A DNA stretch of 64,000 nucleotides from an uncultured Glaciecola sp. (GTDB lineage Bacteria > Pseudomonadota > Gammaproteobacteria > Enterobacterales > Alteromonadaceae): NCBI GenBank assembly GCA_947496235.1, contig CANMCE010000001.1, forward strand, positions 1-64,000, read 5' to 3'. Below are positions 58,272-64,000 of this stretch, in pieces (position 1 is the first letter of the stretch; each line of letters begins with the position of its first letter). The notes under the pieces are model-generated. The model saw only the letters and a program-made list of their open reading frames with translations. It made no database searches and was not told where the DNA came from. A program made the position numbers and the translations under genes.

Positions 58272-59135
58272 ATGTCCAAACAAACTATTCTCATAACAGG
58301 TGCCAGTAGAGGCATAGGATTTTTAACGGCTAAGACGCTAGTAAATCACGGACATACCGTTTATGCCGGAATGCGCGAAATAAACGGACGTAATAAGGAA
58401 GGCGCGGATTTTTTCAGATCATTAAATAATTCGGTTTCAGGTAGTATTTACCCAATCGAAATGGATGTTACTGATAACAATCAATGTAATGAGGTCATTC
58501 GATATATAGAGAACAATAACCATATAGATGTGTTAATTAACAACGCAGGAATTATGCCTGTAGGCCTTACAGAAGCCTTTACCGAAGAGCAAGTTCAGCA
58601 ATGTTTTTCTGTAAATTTATATGGTGCTATTAATTGTACTAAAGCAGTTCTACCAGCCATGAGAAAGCGTAAAAATGGTAAGTTAATTCACTTAAGTTCC
58701 AGCGCAGGCCGATTAGCAATTCCTTATTTTGGTGTATATTGTGCTTCTAAATGGGCACTGGAAGCATACACAGAATCTTTGCACTACGAGTTAGCTCAAT
58801 TTAACATTCATACCTGCATTGTAGAGCCAAGTGGCCATGCGACAGACTTAGTAAGTTCATCGCCATCACCAAAAGATGCGATTAAATTAGAATATGGAAA
58901 TCTTGCTCAAGGCGGCGAAAAATTATTGAACATGTTTAAAGATATGTTTTCACAGGGAGAAGAAACTACCAACGCGCAAAACGTTGCTGATCAGTTACTC
59001 AAATTAGTAGAACAAACTGAATCCTTGCCATTACGAATAGCCATTGGCCAAGACATGGGCGTGAAAAATATTAACGACGGTACAGCGCCAATTCAAACAC
59101 AACTAATAGAACAGTTGCTACCGGTTTACGAATAA
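58272..59135 (+). CDS. Short-chain dehydrogenase/reductase (SDR family)
   Basis: This 287-residue classical SDR has the cofactor motif TGASRGIG, NNAG in VLINNAGIMPVG, and the catalytic tetrad with S in LSSSAG and YCASK (Y152-like region). An N-terminal SKQTILITGAS strand starts the Rossmann fold. Co-transcription with a TetR regulator suggests an inducible oxidoreductase for an aldehyde, ketone or xenobiotic. It is the last clear chromosomal gene before the tandem element. Confidence 0.9.
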   Translation: MSKQTILITGASRGIGFLTAKTLVNHGHTVYAGMREINGRNKEGADFFRSLNNSVSGSIYPIEMDVTDNNQCNEVIRYIENNNHIDVLINNAGIMPVGLTEAFTEEQVQQCFSVNLYGAINCTKAVLPAMRKRKNGKLIHLSSSAGRLAIPYFGVYCASKWALEAYTESLHYELAQFNIHTCIVEPSGHATDLVSSSPSPKDAIKLEYGNLAQGGEKLLNMFKDMFSQGEETTNAQNVADQLLKLVEQTESLPLRIAIGQDMGVKNINDGTAPIQTQLIEQLLPVYE

Positions 59136-59195
59136 GTAGCTTCACAAACATAACGTAAATAATTTTCTTTTCTCAAACTTTACACTTTTTAAAAT

Positions 59196-59289
59196 CAGGT
59201 ACGCGTGAGGCGTGCCTGGTATTGAGCGTTTAATTCATTGATTTAATTAACTTAATTGCAGCCTACTATTTATCCACCACTTAGTTAAT
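59196..59289 (+). repeat. 94-bp left-flank copy of the element's right end
   Basis: These bases are nearly identical to 62370–62463, the right end of the repeat unit, with four mismatches (G/A, T/C, C/T, G/A, all between about 59258 and 59285). The bases to the right of the dif-like site show no difference between copies in the parts I compared. The segment includes the hairpin ACGC–GTGAG–GCGT. It may be a relic of an older copy or host DNA captured by the element. Confidence 0.85.
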
Positions 59290-59315
59290 TGCGTATAATG
59301 TATATTAATTAGTCT
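59288..59315. other. dif-like attachment site 1
   Basis: XerC arm ATTGCGTATAA (59288–59298), centre TGTATA (59299–59304), XerD arm TTAATTAGTCT (59305–59315). Against E. coli dif, the XerC arm matches at 8 of 11 and the centre at 6 of 6; the XerD arm matches at only 5 of 11. A weak XerD arm is what is known of attachment sites of dif-integrating elements such as TLC. Confidence 0.75.
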
Positions 59316-59527
59316 GTATTTGGGGGCAGGTAGTAAGGCGATTTTTTACGTATTTCTACCCCATATTTTTGGGAAAGTTCTTTAGCGTGACGGTAGTAAG
59401 TCTCTCGGCTCATTAAAAAATAAGGGTCGAATCCTAGCAACCAAGTGATGTAAGTACCTCGCAATCTGCATGGCATTCTTACTAATAATAATTGTTGCTC
59501 AGTATTTAATGTTACGTCTTTTATCAC
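59309..59527 (-). CDS. Stand-alone Phage_X-like C-terminal replication domain
   Basis: This 72-residue protein aligns with the C-terminal region of the unit's own replication protein: PCRLRGTYITWLLGFDPYF, then LMSRETYYRHAKELSQKYGV here against PNKLKSTYTLWAQGHDLRS, then LMSKRTYYYHRKELESYGIN there. It could bind the origin and modulate replication, as gene X does in filamentous phages, though here it is a separate gene on the other strand. The start is GTG at 59527, two bases after the upstream stop. Its stop codon lies in the dif-like site. Confidence 0.65.
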   Translation of the reverse strand: MIKDVTLNTEQQLLLVRMPCRLRGTYITWLLGFDPYFLMSRETYYRHAKELSQKYGVEIRKKSPYYLPPNTD

Positions 59528-59529
59528 AT

Positions 59530-60393
59530 CTAATAAGGCTCTTGGTATTCTAATTTTTTGTATACAGGAGAGTCATAATCAATGTTTATTATCGTATTAT
59601 TAGGGGTTAGAAGAAGCAAATAATCTAAATTCAGCTCAGTTACAGTTCCTTTTATCAACTGTCCATTGCTGTCGTAAAACTGTAAATGATCATTTTGTTT
59701 AAAGCCGTTCCAGTTACCTTTACGTAAACCATTTAAAGCACTTAGAGTAACTTCTCTATCTTTCCAAGATTGGCGTTCTCTATCGAAACGGCTTAATAAT
59801 GCACTACCTTTTACAGTTACTGCACTCTCAATTTTAGTTAATCGACTTGTTATATCATTAATTGCGGAAAGAATAACACTTGAATCGCCTGAAAGTTCCA
59901 CTTCATTAGATATTTCAGCTGGTTTTATAGATAGCATTTTAATCAAGGAATTTACATCCTTACCTTTGTTTTCTACAGTTTCAATTATTGATGAGCTAAT
60001 TGAAGGTACATCTTTTTTAACCTTATCGGCTCTCAAAGATTCATCATAATCATAGGTTCTCATTCCCTGTATATCGAATATCCGATTAGTTTGCTTATCC
60101 TTGATTAACACTGTCGGTAAGTTGAATGCTTGTCTCACCCCTAATTCATATAGCACATTTGGGTTTTTCCCACTTAAATCACATAAAACCAAATCACTAT
60201 GATATATTTTATCCATAATATCTATGACAATGTAATTTGAAGAAGCTACTTCGTCAGCTCTTACTGGAGTAAACCCAGCCTTGATGCATGCCGGTTTAAT
60301 TAAGTACTCGTAGACTCTAGTAAAGTGACCTTCCTCGTAAGGTTCGATATCCGCTATAGGCATAATTACAAAGCACTTTTTTTCATTATCCAT
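59530..60393 (-). CDS. TIR/nucleoside-deoxyribosyltransferase-like protein with coiled coil and SH3-like C-terminus
   Basis: This 287-residue protein has three parts. Residues 5–100 (CFVIMPIADIEPYEEGHFTR, VRADEVASSNYIVIDIM, SDLVLCDLSGKNPNVLYELG) match the TIR-like/nucleoside 2-deoxyribosyltransferase-like fold; E83 in NVLYELG is at the place of the catalytic glutamate of those enzymes. Residues about 165–200 are likely a coiled coil. The C-terminus (RKGNWNGFKQNDHLQFYDSN, then GQLIKGTVTEL) looks like a small β-barrel. NAD+ or nucleotide breakdown in defence against phage is plausible but unproven. An AAGGTGAT site precedes the ATG. Confidence 0.7.
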   Translation of the reverse strand: MDNEKKCFVIMPIADIEPYEEGHFTRVYEYLIKPACIKAGFTPVRADEVASSNYIVIDIMDKIYHSDLVLCDLSGKNPNVLYELGVRQAFNLPTVLIKDKQTNRIFDIQGMRTYDYDESLRADKVKKDVPSISSSIIETVENKGKDVNSLIKMLSIKPAEISNEVELSGDSSVILSAINDITSRLTKIESAVTVKGSALLSRFDRERQSWKDREVTLSALNGLRKGNWNGFKQNDHLQFYDSNGQLIKGTVTELNLDYLLLLTPNNTIINIDYDSPVYKKLEYQEPY

Positions 60394-60611
60394 TTTAAAT
60401 CACCTTAATAAAAGTAATGCCCGTAGGGCATGGTAGCGAGGTACGAGCGGTAACCTCTGCGATTAGTAACAAGCAACATCCTTATAATGCGCCAAGTGTT
60501 TTTTAAATAACCAATGAATTTGGCTCGCCTCTTGATTAACCCACAAAAACGAAGTTTTTGTCTTGACTGATAGCGTCATAAATTCTCATGGGTGAGACTT
60601 TTACTACCCCG
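60394..60611. other. Hairpin-rich intergenic region, candidate single-strand replication origin
   Basis: In 218 bp there are several inverted repeats: ATGCCC/GGGCAT (60417–60431), GAGGT/ACCTC (60439–60457), ACAAAAAC/GTTTTTGT (60543–60561), CTCA/TGAG (60584–60595), and, running into the Xre gene, CCCC–ATTCCC/GGGAAT–GGGG (60607–60640). Such clusters mark the plus- and minus-strand origins and packaging signal of filamentous phages. Confidence 0.5.
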
Positions 60612-61106
60612 TCACAAATTCCCGTCAGTGGGAATAGGGGCTAAATCTTCCTCGCAAATATGAAGCTCTACATCGAGTTCTTCCCTTATATTTTTGATGG
60701 TATCTAAATCTTCAATAAGAGCATCTTTGGCATACTGCATTCGCATATATTCATATTCACCTTCAGATTTAGTTTCATACAACGATGGCTCTGGCGTGTC
60801 ATTATCATTGCAATAGCTATGAATAATATTCAATATCACAAAGCGCCTAAGTGGCGTTAAATCAGCGATACGCTTTACAGTTCGTTTTATATATTCTGAA
60901 GTCTCAACGGCTTCATCCATGATTAATTCATCTGTTGTACAGGACAACGCAATAGCTAATCGTTTAATAGTTTCAAGCTTTGGCTCTGATGCTCCACGTT
61001 CAATTCTCGATACTTGTGTTAACTCTATTCCGGCTTTCTCAGCAAGGTTGCCTTGCGTCATTCCTTTTTTAGTTCTGATTGCTTTCAAATTGCTACTAAT
61101 TGACAT
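60612..61106 (-). CDS. Xre-family helix-turn-helix repressor
   Basis: This 164-residue regulator has a canonical HTH_3 domain (IRTKKGMTQGNLAEKAGIEL, then TQVSRIERGASEPKLETI) and an acidic C-terminal part with EDLDTIKNIREELDVELHIC. It is divergent from the replication gene across a region with two palindromes, as expected for a phage-type immunity repressor that limits replication. RstR of CTX phage plays an analogous role. Confidence 0.85.
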   Translation of the reverse strand: MSISSNLKAIRTKKGMTQGNLAEKAGIELTQVSRIERGASEPKLETIKRLAIALSCTTDELIMDEAVETSEYIKRTVKRIADLTPLRRFVILNIIHSYCNDNDTPEPSLYETKSEGEYEYMRMQYAKDALIEDLDTIKNIREELDVELHICEEDLAPIPTDGNL

Positions 61107-61305
61107 TGCACACCCGTATTTTTGGCTTTATATGACTAGCATACACCCATTTTTTAGCCCTACATGTTTACATGTACTTATAAAGCCAATAAGATTGGCT
61201 TTAAATGACTATTGACAGCTTTTTGGTGAGCGTTATTTGAACAAAGTCGGGAGTCTAGTAATACCCGACTTTTGTGCCAAATTTGCACTATTTTAGGAAC
61301 ATTCA
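61107..61305. promoter_or_regulatory. Repressor/rep divergent control region with operators and attenuator-like hairpin
   Basis: Two palindromes are visible: TACATGT–TT–ACATGTA (61161–61176) and TAAAGCCAA–TAAGA–TTGGCTTTA (61181–61203); a third half-site TTGGCTTTA is at 61122–61130. A −35 box TTGACA (61212–61217) lies 16 bases from TATTTG (61234–61239), oriented towards rep. Downstream, AAAGTCGGG (61243–61251) pairs with CCCGACTTT (61264–61272), a terminator-like hairpin about 33 bases before the rep start. Confidence 0.65.
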
Positions 61306-62343
61306 TTGATAGATTGGGCGCGTGTACATATCCCTTTTAAACATTCACCTTTAAACGGTGGTGAAGTTGTTTCTATCGATGAGGATGGCGAAGTAGCATG
61401 GCGAATACTTAAGCGAAAGCAAGCTATCGGTAGCTTTGACAAACGCATTTCATTTAAGAGTATTGGCGGCGACGGGCAGGGTAATGCCACTCATTTATGG
61501 ATAAGTGGAAACCCTTCTAAATTCTTGCAAGGTCACAACGTATTTGGCTCGGATGACTTAGTTTCATTGATGTTCGATACATTTAGAGTTATTTGCAATC
61601 AATTCAATTTCCAACCGACACTCCAAGAATACCAAGCGATTAAAAACGGTGATTATGAACTTGGTATAGTTGATATTAATTATTCCTATGAATTACCTAA
61701 ACGCGCTGACGTTCAAGCGTTTATTCGAGCCTTAGAATTTAAAGCAAAAACACGTCATGGACGACCATCCATGAAAGGTGGAACTTTATACTTCGGAAAA
61801 AATTCAGAACGCTGGGCTATAAAACTGTATGCTAAAGGAGAAGAATTAAGTACTAAAACAGGCGCTTTACCTGACGCCTTAAAACATCAAGGTATTGAAG
61901 ATTGGGCTGATAACAAACTACGAATTGAACTTAGATTATTATCCAAAGAATTGGCGAAATTAGGTATTAAACATGCAGCTACATTGACGCCAGAGCTGAC
62001 AGAAAAATTGTTTAAAGAATATCTGGATAAAATAAATATGACTGATCAAATTAAGCTCTCAAACGAAACGGTAAATCAATTACCAAACAAATTGAAATCA
62101 ACATATACATTATGGGCACAAGGTCATGATTTACGATCGCTCATGTCAAAACGCACTTATTATTATCATCGGAAAGAACTTGAAAGCTACGGCATCAATA
62201 TCGATCTTGCGCCATGCTCAGAACATCAAAAAGAAAACAACGTGGTACCGATGATCCGCATCCTTGAAGCAACGCCAGCTAATATTCCTCGATGGGCATT
62301 TACTAAAAACTTGATCCATTCATCTGCACAACGTTCCGCATAA
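61306..62343 (+). CDS. Filamentous-phage-type replication initiation protein (Phage_CRI/Phage_X; gene II/X family)
   Basis: This 345-residue protein is the rolling-circle initiator of the element. It begins IDWARVHIPFKHSPLNGGEV, typical of phage/plasmid gene II/X proteins, contains conserved NKLRIELRLLSKELAKLGIK, and ends with a Phage_X-type domain around TYTLWAQGHDLRSLMSKRTY. The start is TTG at 61306 with AGGA about seven bases upstream. It resembles Cri of TLC and RstA of CTX in class. It is the only gene of the unit on the plus strand. Confidence 0.85.
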   Translation: MIDWARVHIPFKHSPLNGGEVVSIDEDGEVAWRILKRKQAIGSFDKRISFKSIGGDGQGNATHLWISGNPSKFLQGHNVFGSDDLVSLMFDTFRVICNQFNFQPTLQEYQAIKNGDYELGIVDINYSYELPKRADVQAFIRALEFKAKTRHGRPSMKGGTLYFGKNSERWAIKLYAKGEELSTKTGALPDALKHQGIEDWADNKLRIELRLLSKELAKLGIKHAATLTPELTEKLFKEYLDKINMTDQIKLSNETVNQLPNKLKSTYTLWAQGHDLRSLMSKRTYYYHRKELESYGINIDLAPCSEHQKENNVVPMIRILEATPANIPRWAFTKNLIHSSAQRSA

Positions 62344-62368
62344 CATTAAATGGTTAAAACGTGAGAGA

Positions 62369-62393
62369 CCAGGTACGCGTGAGGCGTGCCTGG
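62369..62393. repeat. Right-end hairpin of the element
   Basis: Arms CCAGGTACGC and GCGTGCCTGG around GTGAG form a 10-bp stem with one T·G pair. No T run follows, so it is not a classical terminator. The same hairpin, without its outermost pair, occurs at 59196–59219 to the left of the first dif-like site. Confidence 0.6.
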
Positions 62394-62461
62394 TATTGAG
62401 CGTTTAATTCATTGATTTAATTAACTTAATTACAGCCCACTATTTATCCACCATTTAATTA

Positions 62462-62489
62462 ATTGCGTATAATGTATATTAATTAGTCT
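62462..62489. other. dif-like attachment site 2 (junction of the two tandem units)
   Basis: The same 28 bases as the site at 59288–59315, exactly 3,174 bp away. In a tandem array each junction should carry the element's own attachment site, as here. Confidence 0.75.
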
Positions 62490-62701
62490 GTATTTGGGGG
62501 CAGGTAGTAAGGCGATTTTTTACGTATTTCTACCCCATATTTTTGGGAAAGTTCTTTAGCGTGACGGTAGTAAGTCTCTCGGCTCATTAAAAAATAAGGG
62601 TCGAATCCTAGCAACCAAGTGATGTAAGTACCTCGCAATCTGCATGGCATTCTTACTAATAATAATTGTTGCTCAGTATTTAATGTTACGTCTTTTATCA
62701 C
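62483..62701 (-). CDS. Stand-alone Phage_X-like domain, copy 2
   Basis: The product is identical to that of 59309–59527. See that entry for the comparison with the replication protein. The identity shows that the tandem copies are recent or kept alike by recombination. Confidence 0.65.
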   Translation of the reverse strand: MIKDVTLNTEQQLLLVRMPCRLRGTYITWLLGFDPYFLMSRETYYRHAKELSQKYGVEIRKKSPYYLPPNTD

Positions 62702-62703
62702 AT

Positions 62704-63567
62704 CTAATAAGGCTCTTGGTATTCTAATTTTTTGTATACAGGAGAGTCATAATCAATGTTTATTATCGTATTATTAGGGGTTAGAAGAAGCAAATAATCT
62801 AAATTCAGCTCAGTTACAGTTCCTTTTATCAACTGTCCATTGCTGTCGTAAAACTGTAAATGATCATTTTGTTTAAAGCCGTTCCAGTTACCTTTACGTA
62901 AACCATTTAAAGCACTTAGAGTAACTTCTCTATCTTTCCAAGATTGGCGTTCTCTATCGAAACGGCTTAATAATGCACTACCTTTTACAGTTACTGCACT
63001 CTCAATTTTAGTTAATCGACTTGTTATATCATTAATTGCGGAAAGAATAACACTTGAATCGCCTGAAAGTTCCACTTCATTAGATATTTCAGCTGGTTTT
63101 ATAGATAGCATTTTAATCAAGGAATTTACATCCTTACCTTTGTTTTCTACAGTTTCAATTATTGATGAGCTAATTGAAGGTACATCTTTTTTAACCTTAT
63201 CGGCTCTCAAAGATTCATCATAATCATAGGTTCTCATTCCCTGTATATCGAATATCCGATTAGTTTGCTTATCCTTGATTAACACTGTCGGTAAGTTGAA
63301 TGCTTGTCTCACCCCTAATTCATATAGCACATTTGGGTTTTTCCCACTTAAATCACATAAAACCAAATCACTATGATATATTTTATCCATAATATCTATG
63401 ACAATGTAATTTGAAGAAGCTACTTCGTCAGCTCTTACTGGAGTAAACCCAGCCTTGATGCATGCCGGTTTAATTAAGTACTCGTAGACTCTAGTAAAGT
63501 GACCTTCCTCGTAAGGTTCGATATCCGCTATAGGCATAATTACAAAGCACTTTTTTTCATTATCCAT
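62704..63567 (-). CDS. TIR/nucleoside-deoxyribosyltransferase-like protein, copy 2
   Basis: The 287-residue product is identical to that of 59530–60393. The cell thus carries at least two copies of this candidate effector gene. Confidence 0.7.
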   Translation of the reverse strand: MDNEKKCFVIMPIADIEPYEEGHFTRVYEYLIKPACIKAGFTPVRADEVASSNYIVIDIMDKIYHSDLVLCDLSGKNPNVLYELGVRQAFNLPTVLIKDKQTNRIFDIQGMRTYDYDESLRADKVKKDVPSISSSIIETVENKGKDVNSLIKMLSIKPAEISNEVELSGDSSVILSAINDITSRLTKIESAVTVKGSALLSRFDRERQSWKDREVTLSALNGLRKGNWNGFKQNDHLQFYDSNGQLIKGTVTELNLDYLLLLTPNNTIINIDYDSPVYKKLEYQEPY

Positions 63568-63785
63568 TTTAAATCACCTTAATAAAAGTAATGCCCGTAG
63601 GGCATGGTAGCGAGGTACGAGCGGTAACCTCTGCGATTAGTAACAAGCAACATCCTTATAATGCGCCAAGTGTTTTTTAAATAACCAATGAATTTGGCTC
63701 GCCTCTTGATTAACCCACAAAAACGAAGTTTTTGTCTTGACTGATAGCGTCATAAATTCTCATGGGTGAGACTTTTACTACCCCG
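63568..63785. other. Hairpin-rich intergenic region, copy 2
   Basis: The repeat of 60394–60611, with the same inverted repeats. It is a second candidate single-strand origin in the array. Confidence 0.45.
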
Positions 63786-64000
63786 TCACAAATTCCCGTC
63801 AGTGGGAATAGGGGCTAAATCTTCCTCGCAAATATGAAGCTCTACATCGAGTTCTTCCCTTATATTTTTGATGGTATCTAAATCTTCAATAAGAGCATCT
63901 TTGGCATACTGCATTCGCATATATTCATATTCACCTTCAGATTTAGTTTCATACAACGATGGCTCTGGCGTGTCATTATCATTGCAATAGCTATGAATAA
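63786..64000 (-). CDS. Xre-family repressor, copy 2 (3' part only)
   Basis: The C-terminal 70 or so codons of the repressor are present up to the window end and match the copy at 60612–61106 at the expected offset. The helix-turn-helix half lies beyond the window. Confidence 0.8.
   Translation of the reverse strand, partial: IHSYCNDNDTPEPSLYETKSEGEYEYMRMQYAKDALIEDLDTIKNIREELDVELHICEEDLAPIPTDGNL

Larger units (their letters stand above)
59288..62461. mobile_element. dif-integrated filamentous-phage-like satellite, unit 1 (3,174 bp)
   Basis: The complete unit lies between two dif-like sites. It encodes a 72-residue Phage_X-domain protein, a TIR/deoxyribosyltransferase-like protein, an Xre repressor and a replication initiator of the filamentous-phage gene II/X type. 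It has no integrase, no capsid genes and no Zot-like assembly gene. Integration by host XerC/XerD and packaging by a helper phage are inferred from this content. Confidence 0.8.
62462..64000. mobile_element. dif-integrated satellite, unit 2 (partial, cut by the window end)
   Basis: The left 1.5 kb of a second unit repeats 59288–60826. The two complete predicted proteins are identical to those of unit 1, and the last bases of the window fit the same 3,174-bp offset. The rest, including its replication gene, would lie to the right of the window. Confidence 0.85.

Noticed and set aside
60919-61215. A plus-strand frame overlapping the Xre repressor and its control region
   Set aside because: It runs antisense over the helix-turn-helix and across both palindromes; no start signal.
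1-64000. CRISPR arrays, rRNA genes, insertion sequences and integrases
   Set aside because: I saw no regularly spaced short repeats, no rRNA-like sequence and no transposase or integrase frame; the only large repeat is the tandem element at 59.2–64.0 kb.
59288-64000. The tandem repeat as an integron cassette array or an IS-flanked composite
   Set aside because: No integron integrase, no attC-like sites with conserved core sequences and no transposase; the gene II/X-type initiator and dif-like sites fit a filamentous-phage satellite better.

Overview
This window is a low-G+C gammaproteobacterial chromosome segment, most likely from the order Alteromonadales (Glaciecola/Paraglaciecola/Alteromonas-like). 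The evidence is the gene set and order: pepN–DUF2835, pyrD–rlmKL–glutaredoxin-like–uup–DUF3466–rmf–fabA, msrC–proQ–prc, divergent rne/rluC, a 1612-residue NAD-glutamate dehydrogenase, and a DUF1302–DUF1329–YCF48–RND cluster. The assignment rests on recognised families and synteny, not on a database search.

Layout. 1–171: two identical tandem tRNA-Asp genes. 0.2–2.2 kb: lolD and a LolE-like permease of the lipoprotein exporter, with no lolC in view. 2.2–7.3 kb: a dicarboxylate/amino-acid symporter, a large Ig-like surface lipoprotein and a lone astB. 7.6–14.4 kb: topA, rne with a long leader, and rluC. 14.4–18.6 kb: HAD phosphatase, msrC, a small unknown gene, proQ, prc. 18.7–24.3 kb: NSS symporter, NhaC antiporter, pepN, DUF2835. 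24.4–31.4 kb: an envelope transport cluster (outer-membrane DUF1302, DUF1329, YCF48-like protein, RND/MMPL pump) preceded by a FadR-like operator. 31.6–36.4 kb: NAD-GDH. 36.5–44.5 kb: the conserved pyrD-to-fabA block, with a near-perfect FabR-type palindrome upstream of fabA. 44.6–46.5 kb: a poorly characterised set (RHH-like protein, lipoprotein, 114-residue unknown, M23-like peptidase). 46.5–52.4 kb: four different photolyase/cryptochrome genes plus a 52-codon DUF2256 zinc-ribbon gene. 52.4–53.8 kb: DUF3307 and SatD-like regulator. 54–59.1 kb: S9 peptidase lipoprotein, 3-hydroxyisobutyrate dehydrogenase-like reductase, DUF2789, and a TetR–SDR pair with a palindromic operator.

59.2–64.0 kb is the most unusual part. 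A 3,174-bp unit is repeated head-to-tail; the second copy runs off the window. Each unit starts at a site resembling the bacterial chromosome-dimer resolution site dif (good XerC arm, TGTATA centre, degenerate XerD arm). The unit encodes a filamentous-phage-type replication initiator (Phage_CRI/Phage_X, gene II/X-like), a divergent Xre repressor, a stand-alone copy of the initiator's C-terminal domain, and a 287-residue protein with an N-terminal TIR/nucleoside-deoxyribosyltransferase-like domain. There are no capsid, secretion or integrase genes. I interpret it as a Xer-dependent, dif-integrated satellite of a filamentous phage (comparable in logic to TLC or RS1 in Vibrio cholerae) carrying a candidate anti-phage or toxin effector as cargo. 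This is the best candidate for a new system in the window.
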